From Methylobacterium oxalidis (GTDB lineage: Bacteria > Pseudomonadota > Alphaproteobacteria > Rhizobiales > Beijerinckiaceae), in the NCBI RefSeq assembly GCF_007992195.1, contig NZ_BJZU01000004.1, forward strand, positions 161,326 to 225,325: DNA of 64,000 bases, given 5' to 3'. Positions 55,633-64,000 of this stretch are shown here, piece after piece. Numbering within the stretch: position 1 is the stretch's first letter; each line of letters opens with the position of its first letter. The position numbers and the translations under genes were made by a program. Below the pieces are notes generated by a model, which saw nothing but the letters and a program-made list of their open reading frames with translations, ran no database searches and was not told the DNA's origin.

Positions 55633-57192
55633 TCACTCCGCCGCGATCGGCAGGTCGCCGCCGCGCGTAAAATCATCCGGGAAATGCGTGATGGCGCTCA
55701 TCACGGGCATCGGTGTCAGGCCGCCCATCGCGCAGAGCGAGCCGTCGGTCATGATCTCGCAGAGATCCTCGACGAGCTTCAGGTTCTCGGCCGGACGGAT
55801 GCCGGCCATGACCTTGTCCATGGTCTCGACGCCGCGGGTCGCGCCGATCCGGCAGGGCGTGCACTTGCCGCAGGATTCCGTGGCGCAGAACTCGAAGGCG
55901 AAGCGGGCCTGCGCGGCCATGTCGACGGTGTCGTCGAACACCACGATGCCGCCGTGGCCGACGAGCCCGTTCTTGGCCGCCATCGCCTCGTAGTCGAGGG
56001 GCGTGTCGAGGAGGCTGTCCGGGAAGTAGGCGCCGAGCGGACCGCCGACCTGCACGGCGCGGACCGGACGGCCCGAGCGGGTGCCGCCGCCGAAATCCTC
56101 GATCACCTCGCGCAGCGTGATGCCGAAGGCGTACTCGATGAGGCCGCCGTGCTTGATGTTGCCGGCGAGCTGGATCGGCAGGGTGCCGAGCGATCGGCCC
56201 TGGCCGTAGGCGGCGTAGGCCGCAGCCCCGTGCTCCAGGATCCAGGGGACGGCCGTGAAGGTCATCACGTTGTTGACCAGCGTCGGGCGGCCGAGGAAGC
56301 CCTTGAGCGCCGGGATCGGGGGCTTCGCCCGCACGATGCCGCGCTTGCCCTCCAGGCTCTCCAGGAGCGAGGTCTCCTCGCCGCAGATGTAGGCGCCGGC
56401 CCCGAGGCGGACCTCCAGGTGGAAGCTGCGACCCGAGCCCAGCACGTCGTCGCCGAGGACGCCGGCCGCGACGCCATTGGCGATCGCCTCCTGCAGAGTG
56501 CGGAAGGCCTGCGGGTATTCCGAGCGGCAGTAGATGTAGCCCCGCGTGGCGCCGGTCGCGATGCCGGCGATCGTCATGCCCTCGATCAGGCAGAACGGAT
56601 CGCCCTCCATCATGATCCGGTCGGCGAAGGTGCCGGAATCGCCCTCGTCGGCGTTGCAGACCACGTACTTGCGGTCGGCCTGGGCCAGCATCACCGTGTT
56701 CCACTTGATGCCGGCCGGGAAGCCGGCGCCGCCGCGGCCGCGCAGGCCGGACTCGCGGACCGCGCCGACGACGGCCTCGGGCCCGAGCCGCAGGGCCGCC
56801 TCGAGGCCCCGATAGCCCCCGTGCGCGCGATAATCGTCGACCGAGACCGGATCGATCACGCCGCAGCGATGGAAGGTGAGACGGTGCTGGCGGGCGAGAT
56901 AGGGGATCTTCTCCGGGTCGCCGAGGCGCAGGGGGTGGTCCCCGCCCTCGGCGAGGCCCGCGTCGAGCAGCGCCTCGACGTCGCCCTGGGTCACGGGCCC
57001 GTAGGCGACGCGGCCCTGCGCCGTCGCTACCTCGATCATCGGCTCCAGCCAGAGCAGGCCGCGCGAGCCGGTGCGCACGATGGTGAGGTCGAGGCCCCGG
57101 CGCTCGGCGCCGGCGAAGAGGGCGCGGGCGATCCGGTCGGCGCCGAGGCCGAGGGCGACGGCGTCGCGCGGGACGGTGACGGTGACGCTCAT
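55633..57192 (-). CDS. fdsB: Formate dehydrogenase beta (flavin) subunit
   Basis: A 519-residue NuoF-like subunit that passes electrons from the Fe-S chain to NAD+ via FMN. It has an N-terminal thioredoxin-like [2Fe-2S]-type domain fused to the NuoF part: SGLRGRGGAGFPAGIKW (about residue 148), KYVVCNADEGDSGTFADR, GAGAYICGEETSLLESLEGK and the [4Fe-4S] ESCGKCTPCRIGATRG. ATG 57192 overlaps the fdsG stop by four bases. Confidence 0.95.
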   Translation of the reverse strand: MSVTVTVPRDAVALGLGADRIARALFAGAERRGLDLTIVRTGSRGLLWLEPMIEVATAQGRVAYGPVTQGDVEALLDAGLAEGGDHPLRLGDPEKIPYLARQHRLTFHRCGVIDPVSVDDYRAHGGYRGLEAALRLGPEAVVGAVRESGLRGRGGAGFPAGIKWNTVMLAQADRKYVVCNADEGDSGTFADRIMMEGDPFCLIEGMTIAGIATGATRGYIYCRSEYPQAFRTLQEAIANGVAAGVLGDDVLGSGRSFHLEVRLGAGAYICGEETSLLESLEGKRGIVRAKPPIPALKGFLGRPTLVNNVMTFTAVPWILEHGAAAYAAYGQGRSLGTLPIQLAGNIKHGGLIEYAFGITLREVIEDFGGGTRSGRPVRAVQVGGPLGAYFPDSLLDTPLDYEAMAAKNGLVGHGGIVVFDDTVDMAAQARFAFEFCATESCGKCTPCRIGATRGVETMDKVMAGIRPAENLKLVEDLCEIMTDGSLCAMGGLTPMPVMSAITHFPDDFTRGGDLPIAAE

Positions 57193-57662
57193 GACCGGGC
57201 CTCCGCCAGGGCGGCGCTGAGAGAATCGGCGGTGAGCCGCGCGATCGGCTCCTCGTCCACGAGGGCGGCCGGGCCGTTGGCGCAGAGGCCGAGGCAGTAG
57301 ACGGGCTCCACCGTGACGGCGCCGTCGGCGCTGGTCTCGTGCCAGCCGACGCCGAGGCGCGCGAGGATCTCGCCGTGGAGCCGCTCCGATCCTTGGGCCT
57401 GGCAGGCCTCGGCCCGGCAGAGCTTGACCGAGCGGCGGCCGGCCGGCGCGCTGCGGAAATCGTGGTAGAAGGTGATACAGCCGTGCACCTCGGCGCGCGA
57501 CAGGTTCAGCGCGTCGGCGATCAGCGGCACGGCCTCGGCATCGACATAGCCGAAGGTCTCCTGCAGCGCGTGCAGGATCGGCAGCGTCGCACCCTCAAGA
57601 TGACCATGCTCGGCGACGATCTCGGCGGCGCGGCCCGCGTTCCACGGCTCGTGACGTGGCAT
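57189..57662 (-). CDS. fdsG: Formate dehydrogenase gamma subunit
   Basis: A 157-residue NuoE-like subunit. The [2Fe-2S] ligands are in VKLCRAEACQAQGSERLH (about residues 79-96) and VYCLGLCANGPAALVDEE (about 121-138), with the N-terminal helix LPILHALQETFGYVD. ATG 57662 is preceded by AGGAAAG. First gene of fdsGBAD, transcribed to the left. Confidence 0.95.
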   Translation of the reverse strand: MPRHEPWNAGRAAEIVAEHGHLEGATLPILHALQETFGYVDAEAVPLIADALNLSRAEVHGCITFYHDFRSAPAGRRSVKLCRAEACQAQGSERLHGEILARLGVGWHETSADGAVTVEPVYCLGLCANGPAALVDEEPIARLTADSLSAALAEARS

Positions 57663-57681
57663 GAACTTTCCTGCTCAGATT

Positions 57682-57748
57682 GGTCTCGTTCTAAGACCGA
57701 TAGGAACAGGAGTGCCGCCGCGATTCAATCAAGCTATCTGGTCGACCA
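57682..57748 (-). promoter_or_regulatory. Candidate LysR-type regulator sites in the fds leader
   Basis: Two dyads with GGTC/GACC half-sites: GGTCT-N7-AGACC (57682-57698), which contains a T-N11-A core, and TGGTCGACCA (57739-57748), a perfect 10-bp palindrome. Centre spacing is about 53 bases. The first is only 20 bases from the fdsG start. Confidence 0.4.
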
Positions 57749-58306
57749 ACAAGCAGGCCTTGTTGATAGGCATCATTTCTGTAGGCGCGCTCTCAGGGTC
57801 TTGCCAGCGGGCTCTTAGAGGTCTTCCCCGTTTTCAGGATTAGGATTATCGTCGTCTTACATCCGCGAGATTCATGTGCTGGTGAGATCGGCGACAAGCT
57901 TCGCCTTTCGACCGAAGGGCCGCATGGCGAGATCGGCCCGTCAAACATGGCCCGCCGGTTCGCTGAACGGGATCGGTGCCTTAGCCATGGCGCTCCATTG
58001 CCAGCAGACCCTTATGTGTCCAACCCGGCATGGTGTTTCTCGACGGTACCAACATGCGCGCATCAGAAGGCGGCCGGGGCCGCGAGAAGGGGGATCTGCA
58101 GCCCAGCGAGACGATCGCGAGGCACTTGGCCGATCGCGTGGCGGCTCCGACGCGGAGCCCACGGTGCGGTCCGGACCTCTCGCGGCCGGTTGGCATGCGA
58201 GGCGGATGGTGAGAAGGGCAGCCCGCGCCCGGCGCGGCGTGAGGCCCCGTGTTGCGCTGCCGGCGCGGCGGACTAGAAACGGTTCGCCGCCGGAAACGAG
58301 AGAAGC
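57749..58306. other. Intergenic stretch, 558 bases
   Basis: The part near 57750-57900 is notably AT-richer than the rest of the window and probably holds the fdsG promoter. Further right, several ORFs on both strands overlap each other but none has SD or family sequence. No terminator seen. Confidence 0.4.
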
Positions 58307-58744
58307 ATGCGCGAGGTCCGCTACTGGCACAGCCGGCTGTTCTGGCAGACTTACGGCCGGGACCGCTCGTGGAAGGGTTTTCCGCGGCAGGATGCGTCCG
58401 GCTGCTACCTGACGATGGGCTACCGGATCCTGCTCGACGACGGCCAGCCGGAGGACGGCGAGCCGAGCCGCGAACCCTCCGCGCCGATGAGGACGGCGCA
58501 GGTGAGGACCGCGCCGAGCGCGCCGGCGCCGGCGGAGCCGCGCGCGGAGAATCAGGCGGGAGCCGGCAGCATCCCGCGCCCGATCGATCCGGCGCGCGAG
58601 CGCTCCGACAGGCGCGCGCCCTACCGGCGGTTCGGGCATTCGGGCGGATTCGACGGCTACGAGGGCCGCATGGCCACCTCCGAGCCCGCCCGGCCGGCGA
58701 AGGCACCCCTCGGGGACCGGCGCCCGAAGGGTGGCCAACGCTGA
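58307..58744 (+). CDS. Hypothetical protein with disordered tail
   Basis: 145 residues. The first 45 (MREVRYWHSRLFWQTYGRD, then CYLTMGYRILLDDG) look like a short folded aromatic-rich region, the rest is Pro/Ala/Arg-rich and disordered. ATG 58307 has a GAGAG SD. No family recognised; it could be a small lineage-specific gene. Confidence 0.45.
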   Translation: MREVRYWHSRLFWQTYGRDRSWKGFPRQDASGCYLTMGYRILLDDGQPEDGEPSREPSAPMRTAQVRTAPSAPAPAEPRAENQAGAGSIPRPIDPARERSDRRAPYRRFGHSGGFDGYEGRMATSEPARPAKAPLGDRRPKGGQR

Positions 58745-58786
58745 TCGACCGAAGTGGCCGTCGCGGGGGGTAGAGCCCGCCCGGCG

Positions 58787-60115
58787 TCAAACCCCGAACG
58801 GATAGGTCTCGGCGCCGCCCGGCGCCGGCCGGTCGGGACCGAGCGGCGTCACGGCTCCGGTCTCGTCGAACCACGCGAAGGCGTCGAATTGCTGCGGCAG
58901 CGAGGCTTCCATGTAGTGGCTCGCGAGCTCCGTCTCGGGCCGGTAGATCACGCCGATGAAGCGCTCCAGCCGCGGCTCGGAGAGACGCCGGCGCAGCGCT
59001 TCGTCGCGGCGGGGATCGAGCAGGAAGCGCGTCAGGCCAGCCTCTCGCCCGGCCTCGTGGCAGAGGCGCTCGTAGCTGTCGCGGTGCGAGGGCCGGACCG
59101 TCATGATCTCCATCGGCCCGTCCCAGTCGGTGGCGGCCGCAACCGTGCCGACATGGGTGCCGAACCCGACGAGGGCGGCCTCGTCCCCGAAATGCGCGCG
59201 GCAGAGCTGGCCGATGTTCAGCTCGGCGCGGAGGCTGCCCATCTCGGTCGCGCGCGCGTCGCCGATATGCGAGTTGTGCGCCCAGACCACCGCCCGCGCC
59301 TGCGGTCCGCCCGCCTCGACGAGCTGGCGCAGCGTCTCGAACATGTGCGTGTCGCGCAGGTTCCAGGATTTCGCACCGCCGTCGTACATGGCGCGGTAGT
59401 AGCGTTCGGCCGCCGCGATCAGGCGCGCGTTCTGGGCCGCGTCGACGAGGCCGTCGTTCGAACTCCCGTCCGCGAGGCGGCGCTCCAGCAGGGCCCGGCA
59501 CTGCGCGATCACGGCCTTCTCGCAGCCTCGATAGCCCGAGCGGGCGACCGCCCGCCCGTAGCCCGCGGGCTCCGTCCGCCACGGCGTCAGGCAGCCGTAG
59601 CGCTCGCGCGCGACCGCCGCCGCCTCGGGATCGACCTCACCGAGATAGGCGAGCACGGCCGTGATCGAGGCGCTCATGTTGTAGAGGTCGAGCCCGTAGA
59701 AGCCGGCCCGGCGGTCCGGCTCCGGGATCGCCGCGTTGTGCTGGCGCATCCACGCGACGAGGGCGGCGACCTCCGCGTTGCGCCACATCCAGGTGGGGAA
59801 GCGCTGGAACGGCGGCTCCGCGCCGGGCCGGTCCGGGCGACGGCGAATGTGGCGGTCCACGGCCGCGGCGTCCGGCCAGTCCGCCTCGACGGCCACGATC
59901 GTGAAGCCGTGGCGCTCGATCAGCCGCCGCGTGATCGCCGCGCGCGCCCGGTAGAATTCGCTCGTGCCGTGGCTCGCCTCGCCGAGGAGCACGACCCGGC
60001 GCCCGGCGAAGCGGTCGAACAGCTCGGCGAAGGTGGGGTCGTCGAGGGTGGGCAGAGGCTCGGCCGCCGCGGCGATCATCGCGGTCAGGGATCGGTGCCG
60101 GGCGGAATCGATCAT
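58787..60115 (-). CDS. Erythromycin esterase-like protein
   Basis: A 442-residue protein of the EreA/EreB-like superfamily. Visible blocks: VVLLGEASHGTSEFYRAR (Glu and His of the active site, about residues 38-55), FTIVAVEADWPDAAAVDRH, FPTWMWRNAEVAALVAWMR, YGLDLYNM and RAVVWAHNSHIGDARATEMG (second His pair, about 272-291). True Ere enzymes hydrolyse macrolide lactones, but most environmental relatives have unknown substrates, so no resistance is claimed. Start ATG 60115 (MIDSARHRS); earlier in-frame starts up to 60268 lack support. Confidence 0.85.
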   Translation of the reverse strand: MIDSARHRSLTAMIAAAAEPLPTLDDPTFAELFDRFAGRRVVLLGEASHGTSEFYRARAAITRRLIERHGFTIVAVEADWPDAAAVDRHIRRRPDRPGAEPPFQRFPTWMWRNAEVAALVAWMRQHNAAIPEPDRRAGFYGLDLYNMSASITAVLAYLGEVDPEAAAVARERYGCLTPWRTEPAGYGRAVARSGYRGCEKAVIAQCRALLERRLADGSSNDGLVDAAQNARLIAAAERYYRAMYDGGAKSWNLRDTHMFETLRQLVEAGGPQARAVVWAHNSHIGDARATEMGSLRAELNIGQLCRAHFGDEAALVGFGTHVGTVAAATDWDGPMEIMTVRPSHRDSYERLCHEAGREAGLTRFLLDPRRDEALRRRLSEPRLERFIGVIYRPETELASHYMEASLPQQFDAFAWFDETGAVTPLGPDRPAPGGAETYPFGV

Positions 60116-60477
60116 GGCCGGCACCGCGGGCGCTGCCCCGCATCCAGGCAGGGATTTTCGCCCAGAGCTGGCCGGACCGGTTCGGCGGCCGACGTCGCTG
60201 CGAAGTTCTTCGAGGCGCCGGCGCCCATGATCCTCTCCGGGCGGCAGGATGCCTCCGGTCAACCGCACCGGAAATCCCGTCGTTCCCGCGTGGCAGCGGC
60301 CTCCGGCGGCGAAGACGTGCAGGAGGATACTGGGCGGTTGCGCGTGGAGACCTCGGCTTAACCCAGGTGAAGACTACCCTACCCCGCTCGTGAGCCGCGA
60401 TAACCGGTTCGCACCGGTCCGGCGCGCCGCCGGAACCTTTCGGCGCAGGACCCATTCGCATCAGACACTATCGAAAG
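60116..60477. other. Divergent intergenic stretch, 362 bases
   Basis: Must contain promoters for the esterase-like and FMN-reductase-like genes. A GGAAC occurs at 60439 but has no CGTT at the right distance. No convincing element otherwise. Confidence 0.4.
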
Positions 60478-61428
60478 GTGTATTTTCTGGCGCGGGGAGT
60501 GACGACGTTGGACGAAGCGAAGGCCGAGGCCGAGGCGCTGCCCCTGGAGGAACGTCCGCTCCAGGTGCTTCTGATCGCCGGCTCCGCCCGCCGGATCGAC
60601 GGCTGCCCCGGCCTCGACGGCAAGGCCCGCGCCCTCCTGCACCGGATGCTCGGCCGCCTGCCGGCCGGCTGGCAGATCGACCACGTCGACATCGGCAACG
60701 AGCACGGCAAGCCGAAGATCCAGGGCTGCAACGGCTGCGTCGGCACCTCGATGGCGCTCTGCGTCTGGCCCTGCAACTGCTACGGGCCGAACAGCGAGAC
60801 CCAGCCCGACCTGATGTGGAACGAGAAGCTGTATCAGCGCCTCGCCCGGGCCGATGCCTGGGCGATCATCGGCCCCGTCTGGTGGTACGGCCCGACCACG
60901 AACCTGAAGGCGATGTTCGACCGCCTCGTCTGCATGAGCGGCGGCAATCCGCGCCCCGACCTCATCGACAAGAAGAGCACCCTGAAGGCGCAGGCCCTGG
61001 AGCGCTCCCCGCTCTGGCGCGATCTGACGCGGAACCACCTCGAAGGGCGCACCGCGGCCTTCTTCTGCTACGGCAACGAGGGCGGGAACGAACTCGACGC
61101 GGACGGGCGCCCGCGCATCCTCCGCCACAAGGCCTGGTTCGATCCCGAGGCCGAGCCCTACGGCGGCGACGAGCGCAGCGCCTATCAGGGCCTCGTCTGG
61201 CAGTGCCGCTACAGCGGGATCGAGGTGCCGGACGAGCTCTGGCGCCATGCCCGCATCGGCATCGGCCGCGCCTACGCGGACGATCAGGCCGACGACATGG
61301 TGGAGGAGCGCGAGGCGATGGCCTGCTTCGACGCATGGGTCGATGCGTTCGGCCGCTACGTGACGGCGAAGGGCATCGTGCCCGGCACGACGGAGGCCGA
61401 GCGCGGGGCCAAGTCCACCACCGACTAG
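60478..61428 (+). CDS. NAD(P)H-dependent FMN reductase/flavodoxin-fold oxidoreductase
   Basis: A 316-residue flavodoxin-fold protein: LQVLLIAGSARRIDGCPG (phosphate loop), an unusual Cys-rich insertion CNGCVGTSMALCVWPCNCYG (about residues 81-100), then IIGPVWWYGPTTNLKAMFDRL and AAFFCYGNEGGN. The five-cysteine insertion is reminiscent of iron-sulfur flavoproteins. The start is uncertain: GTG 60478, GTG 60499 or TTG 60508, of which the last has the best SD (GGGGAG). Confidence 0.8.
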   Translation: MYFLARGVTTLDEAKAEAEALPLEERPLQVLLIAGSARRIDGCPGLDGKARALLHRMLGRLPAGWQIDHVDIGNEHGKPKIQGCNGCVGTSMALCVWPCNCYGPNSETQPDLMWNEKLYQRLARADAWAIIGPVWWYGPTTNLKAMFDRLVCMSGGNPRPDLIDKKSTLKAQALERSPLWRDLTRNHLEGRTAAFFCYGNEGGNELDADGRPRILRHKAWFDPEAEPYGGDERSAYQGLVWQCRYSGIEVPDELWRHARIGIGRAYADDQADDMVEEREAMACFDAWVDAFGRYVTAKGIVPGTTEAERGAKSTTD

Positions 61429-61485
61429 AGGAAGGCCCGCCCCGCACGGGCCGGCCTCGGCCTCGAACGACGAGAGGAGACCCGC

Positions 61486-61662
61486 ATGAGCGTGGACGAC
61501 AAGGACAAGCCCGAACGGTCCGGATCGCAGGCAGACCCGTCCGACATCGCCGCCCCGCGCCTGACCCCGCAGGGGCGCACGGATCCCGACGCGGCGGGCG
61601 AGGATTCGACCGCCCCGGAGGGCGGCGCGAAGACCGGACAGCCCGACAAGGCCGAGGGCTGA
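61486..61662 (+). CDS. Small acidic disordered protein
   Basis: A 58-residue protein: MSVDDKDKPERSGSQADPSD, then Pro/Thr/Asp-rich sequence ending GQPDKAEG. ATG 61486 has a very strong SD (GAGAGGAGA). Hydrophilic, Asp/Glu/Lys/Gly-rich and without hydrophobic core, so disordered. It lies 57 bases after the FMN-reductase-like gene and may be its operon partner. Confidence 0.6.
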   Translation: MSVDDKDKPERSGSQADPSDIAAPRLTPQGRTDPDAAGEDSTAPEGGAKTGQPDKAEG

Positions 61663-61760
61663 GCCCGGGACGACCGCCCGGCGGCGGCGCCTCGGCCGAG
61701 GATCCATCGCGCACCCGTCCGGTTGCCCTCGCAGGATCCGAGACTTCCGGTGAGGCCAGC

Positions 61761-62558
61761 ATGGGATGGACCGAGGCATCGCTCAATCGACGCGGATTCG
61801 CCGGGCTGTTCGGCTCCGCCTCGGCCCTCCTGGCCTGCGCCTGCGGTCGCGCACGGGCTCAGCAGCCGGCCGAGCCCGGAGGCGGGATTCCCGGAGCCGA
61901 ACCATCGACCAAGAGCAAGGCGCTCGGCCTCGGCGCCGAGGTGCTGCAGAAGAAGCGCCCGATCGACGCCGTCAGCATGTACCTGAACGGGTTCCATTTC
62001 TACGCCGACGACATGGGCCGTCAGATCGAGGCGCACCATTACTGCACCCACGTCACCGAGGACTTCTTCCAGTGCGTGATCTACGACGGCAACGGCGATG
62101 GCGCCCGGTTGATCGGGATCGAGTACATCGTCTCCGAGCGCCTGTTCCGGACCCTGCCCGAGGACGAGAAGCCGCTCTGGCACAGCCATCGCCACGAGAC
62201 AACCTCCGGCGAACTGATCATGCCGGGCATTCCGGGCGGCGTGGAGCACGCGGCCATCGCCGATCTCGTCACCACCTACGGCAAGACCTGGCACACGTGG
62301 CAGACCGACCGCCACGCGAGCCTGCCGCTCGGCATCCCGCAACTGATGATGGGCTTCACGCAGGACGGCCAGATCAAGCCCGAGCTGCTGCAGGACCGCG
62401 ACCGTCGCTTCGGCGTGAGCAAGACCGAGATCGGCCGGTCGCGCGCGGACCTGCTCGCCAGCGCACCGCCCGTCGCGGCCGGGGCCGACGGCTGGACCGG
62501 AGGGCAGTCGCCGCAGCTCGTCCTGCAGACAGTGCCGCTCCGCAACCGGCGCGAGTAG
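61761..62558 (+). CDS. DUF1264/OBAP-like exported lipoprotein
   Basis: A 265-residue protein. The N-terminus NRRGFAGLFGSASALLACAC combines a twin-Arg-like start and a lipobox-like LLAC, suggesting an exported lipoprotein. The mature domain matches the oil-body-associated protein (DUF1264) family: HFYADDMGRQIEAHHYCTHV, QCVIYDGNGDGARLIGIEYI, KPLWHSHRHETTSGELIMPG and ASLPLGIPQLMMGFTQDGQI. Bacterial members are uncharacterised. ATG 61761 is the chosen start; frame is open far upstream as a shadow. Confidence 0.82.
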   Translation: MGWTEASLNRRGFAGLFGSASALLACACGRARAQQPAEPGGGIPGAEPSTKSKALGLGAEVLQKKRPIDAVSMYLNGFHFYADDMGRQIEAHHYCTHVTEDFFQCVIYDGNGDGARLIGIEYIVSERLFRTLPEDEKPLWHSHRHETTSGELIMPGIPGGVEHAAIADLVTTYGKTWHTWQTDRHASLPLGIPQLMMGFTQDGQIKPELLQDRDRRFGVSKTEIGRSRADLLASAPPVAAGADGWTGGQSPQLVLQTVPLRNRRE

Positions 62559-62712
62559 GCCCGGGCTCGCACCCGCGCGGACCGGCGGCCCCCGCGATCC
62601 GGCCCGCGGGACGCTGGGCCAAGTATTCCGGACGCGGAGCCATTCCCGGCTCCGGGCCGATCCTGTTCTCCTGATGGGTGCCGGCGACTGTCCGAGGCCT
62701 GCGGGTGACCTG

Positions 62713-62967
62713 ATGAAGCGTGCGAAGCGGATGCCGGCCTGGTTGGCGCGAAGGGGCTTCACGGCCCGCACGAAGGCGCGGATCGCGGCGGCGCTCGAAC
62801 GCTCCCGGCCCGACCAGGATGGCCCGGATCCGGAGAAGCCCGCCGGCAACACCGTTCCGTACGAGGAGGTGCAGCGCCTGCGCGCCGCGCGGAACGCGCC
62901 GGCCGGATCGAGCGCTCCGGCGGGCGCCGTCGTGCGGGCCGGCGGCGCGCTGCGCCGAATCGGCTGA
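62713..62967 (+). CDS. Small basic hypothetical protein
   Basis: 84 residues from ATG 62713 (MKRAKRMPAWLARRGFTART); an in-frame ATG at 62674 adds 13. It is Arg/Ala/Pro-rich, begins with a basic helix, and has a Val-Pro-Tyr-Glu-Glu-Val segment in the middle. No family recognised; coding status is uncertain. Confidence 0.4.
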   Translation: MKRAKRMPAWLARRGFTARTKARIAAALERSRPDQDGPDPEKPAGNTVPYEEVQRLRAARNAPAGSSAPAGAVVRAGGALRRIG

Positions 62968-62979
62968 GGGACGCTCCGC

Positions 62980-63933
62980 TCAGTCCAGCCCTCGGGTCCG
63001 TCGCAACGCGCGCACGTCCCGGGGGGCGAGGCCGAAGCGGCGGCGGAACGCGCGGCTGAAGCCCGCGGGATCCAGGTAGCCGCACGCCCGCACGATGTCC
63101 GTGATCGTCTCGCCGTCGCGGCCGGGTGCGGACAGGCGGCGGTGCGCGCGGTCGAGGCGGGCGTCGCGGATCGCGGCGGCGATGCCGCCCGTCGGCGCGA
63201 AGGCCGCGTAGAGGCGGGTCCGGGAGACCTGCAGGGCCGCGCAGATCTCGGCGGGGCCGAGGGCCGGATCGTGCAGCCGCCGCTCGATATGGGCGTCCGC
63301 GAGGGAGCGCAGGGCCCGCGCCGAGGTGTCGCCCTCGCCCCGCTCGCCCGCGCCGTGGACGATGCCGCGCAGGAGGTGGAGGGCTCCCTCGTAGGCGTGG
63401 GCAGCCTCCGCCTCCGACATCCGCTCGACCGTCGCGGCGAACGTCGTCAGGTAGCTCGCGAACAGGTCGCCGAGCGCGCCGGCCCGGAGGGCGCGGCCGG
63501 CAACCTCCTCGACGTTTCCGACATGCTGACGGAAGACCGCCCGCGGGATGTGGAGCCGCAGTTCCTCATAGCTCTCGTGCGCGCCGAGCACGAAGGGCCG
63601 GGCGAGCGAGACGAGGCCGATCTCGCCGGGGGCGAGGAGAGCACCCCGGTTCCCCTGTTCCAGATGGCCGCTGCCGCCGAGGAGCAGGCTGAGGCATACG
63701 TCGTCGTGGCTGTCCCGGCGGATCTGCTGCGGCAGCCGCTCGATCACGAGCGGGCTGCTGCGGGTGCGGATCAGCGTGCCCTCGGAGAGCACGGCGACGA
63801 GGCGGCGGGCCGCGAAAGCCCCCTCCCCTTCGACGAGGCTGGCATCGACGCGCGCGAGGGCCGTGCTGCGCCAGTAATCGAAGGCGCGCTTCGGCTCGAT
63901 CTGCTGTGTCGATTGTACGCTGGTGAGGATCAC
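62980..63933 (-). CDS. AraC family transcriptional regulator
   Basis: A 317-residue AraC-type protein. Residues 1-190 are a cupin-like AraC_binding_2 sensor (DDVCLSLLLGGSGHLEQGNRG, LLAPGEIGLVSLARPF). Residues about 205-315 are the double HTH domain (DPALGPAEICAALQVSRTRLYAAF; DIVRACGYLDPAGFSRAFRRRFGLAPRDVR). Start ATG 63933. Its target is not evident; the DUF1264 lipoprotein and redox gene upstream are candidates only by proximity. Confidence 0.9.
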   Translation of the reverse strand: MILTSVQSTQQIEPKRAFDYWRSTALARVDASLVEGEGAFAARRLVAVLSEGTLIRTRSSPLVIERLPQQIRRDSHDDVCLSLLLGGSGHLEQGNRGALLAPGEIGLVSLARPFVLGAHESYEELRLHIPRAVFRQHVGNVEEVAGRALRAGALGDLFASYLTTFAATVERMSEAEAAHAYEGALHLLRGIVHGAGERGEGDTSARALRSLADAHIERRLHDPALGPAEICAALQVSRTRLYAAFAPTGGIAAAIRDARLDRAHRRLSAPGRDGETITDIVRACGYLDPAGFSRAFRRRFGLAPRDVRALRRTRGLD

Positions 63934-64000
63934 CCGCGCTTCATAGCGCGGAACGCGGCCGGATCCGAGGTTTTTGCGGGCACAGGGCCCAGAACGAATG

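Noticed and set aside
52944..55670. Plus-strand open frame of 908 codons
   Set aside because: Antisense of fdsA; low-complexity His/Arg/Val/Leu-rich product.
58787..60115. Macrolide-resistance gene
   Set aside because: The fold is that of erythromycin esterases, but most family members in environmental bacteria are not resistance enzymes and nothing mobile or selective surrounds it.

Overview
The window is about 70% GC, densely coded, and reads as chromosome of a Methylobacterium/Methylorubrum-like alphaproteobacterium (Hyphomicrobiales). Support comes from a molybdenum-type NAD+ formate dehydrogenase operon (fdsGBAD) next to a LysR regulator, three small proteins starting MPR-like of the DUF6894 family, a secreted GCG_CRPN-type cysteine protein, a plant/alphaproteobacterial-type glutamate-cysteine ligase and alphaproteobacterial sigma-EcfG promoter sequences (GGAAC-N16/17-CGTT). 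Genus assignment is inference from gene content; there is no rRNA or tRNA in the window.

Layout. 1-3.5 kb: end of an exopolysaccharide operon (Wzz/GumC partner, WecG/TagA glycosyltransferase) running into a DUF2269 membrane protein and an SDR-DoxX fusion. 3.5-17.9 kb: housekeeping and small secreted proteins (Nudix hydrolase, TusA, Gly/Tyr-rich protein, GshA, RsmE, UbiA, inositol-phosphatase family protein, cold-shock protein, DJ-1/PfpI protein, aspartate aminotransferase, luciferase-like oxidoreductase, GCG_CRPN protein). 18-25.6 kb: a complete assimilatory sulfate reduction block: cysHDN on the minus strand and an Lrp gene followed by cysJI on the plus strand. 25.7-41.2 kb: oxidoreductases, a cytosolic chemoreceptor with a PilZ domain, a TetR gene, pyrF, a two-subunit molybdenum hydroxylase, a histidine kinase, cobT/cobS, a retropepsin-like protease and dusA. 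41.2-52.4 kb: a patchy, lower-GC, regulator-rich segment that starts at a tyrosine-integrase relic abutting the 5' end of dusA. It holds a 1342-residue multi-PAS hybrid kinase, gene fragments, a frameshifted Crp/Fnr gene, two paralogous tiny membrane proteins and an HxlR/SDR pair. 52.4-57.7 kb: fdsGBAD. 58-64 kb: erythromycin-esterase-like protein, FMN reductase-like protein, small disordered proteins, a DUF1264/OBAP-like lipoprotein and an AraC regulator.

The most interesting signal is between 46.65 and 46.80 kb. A perfect sigma-EcfG promoter is followed, with no ORF, by a hairpin carrying a C-rich loop and then a strong intrinsic terminator. That is the architecture of a general-stress small RNA of the GsrN type. 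Three or four further EcfG-type promoters in the window point to the same general stress response. They precede the Gly/Tyr-rich secreted protein, a divergent pair (proline-rich protein and DJ-1/PfpI protein) and, less perfectly, a 65-residue protein. Two other regulatory signals stand out: a 16-bp dyad shared by the cysHDN and cysJI leaders, and a probably leaderless TetR transcript.

Starts, spacings and stems were read by eye. Family names rest on recognisable motifs, not on database searches.
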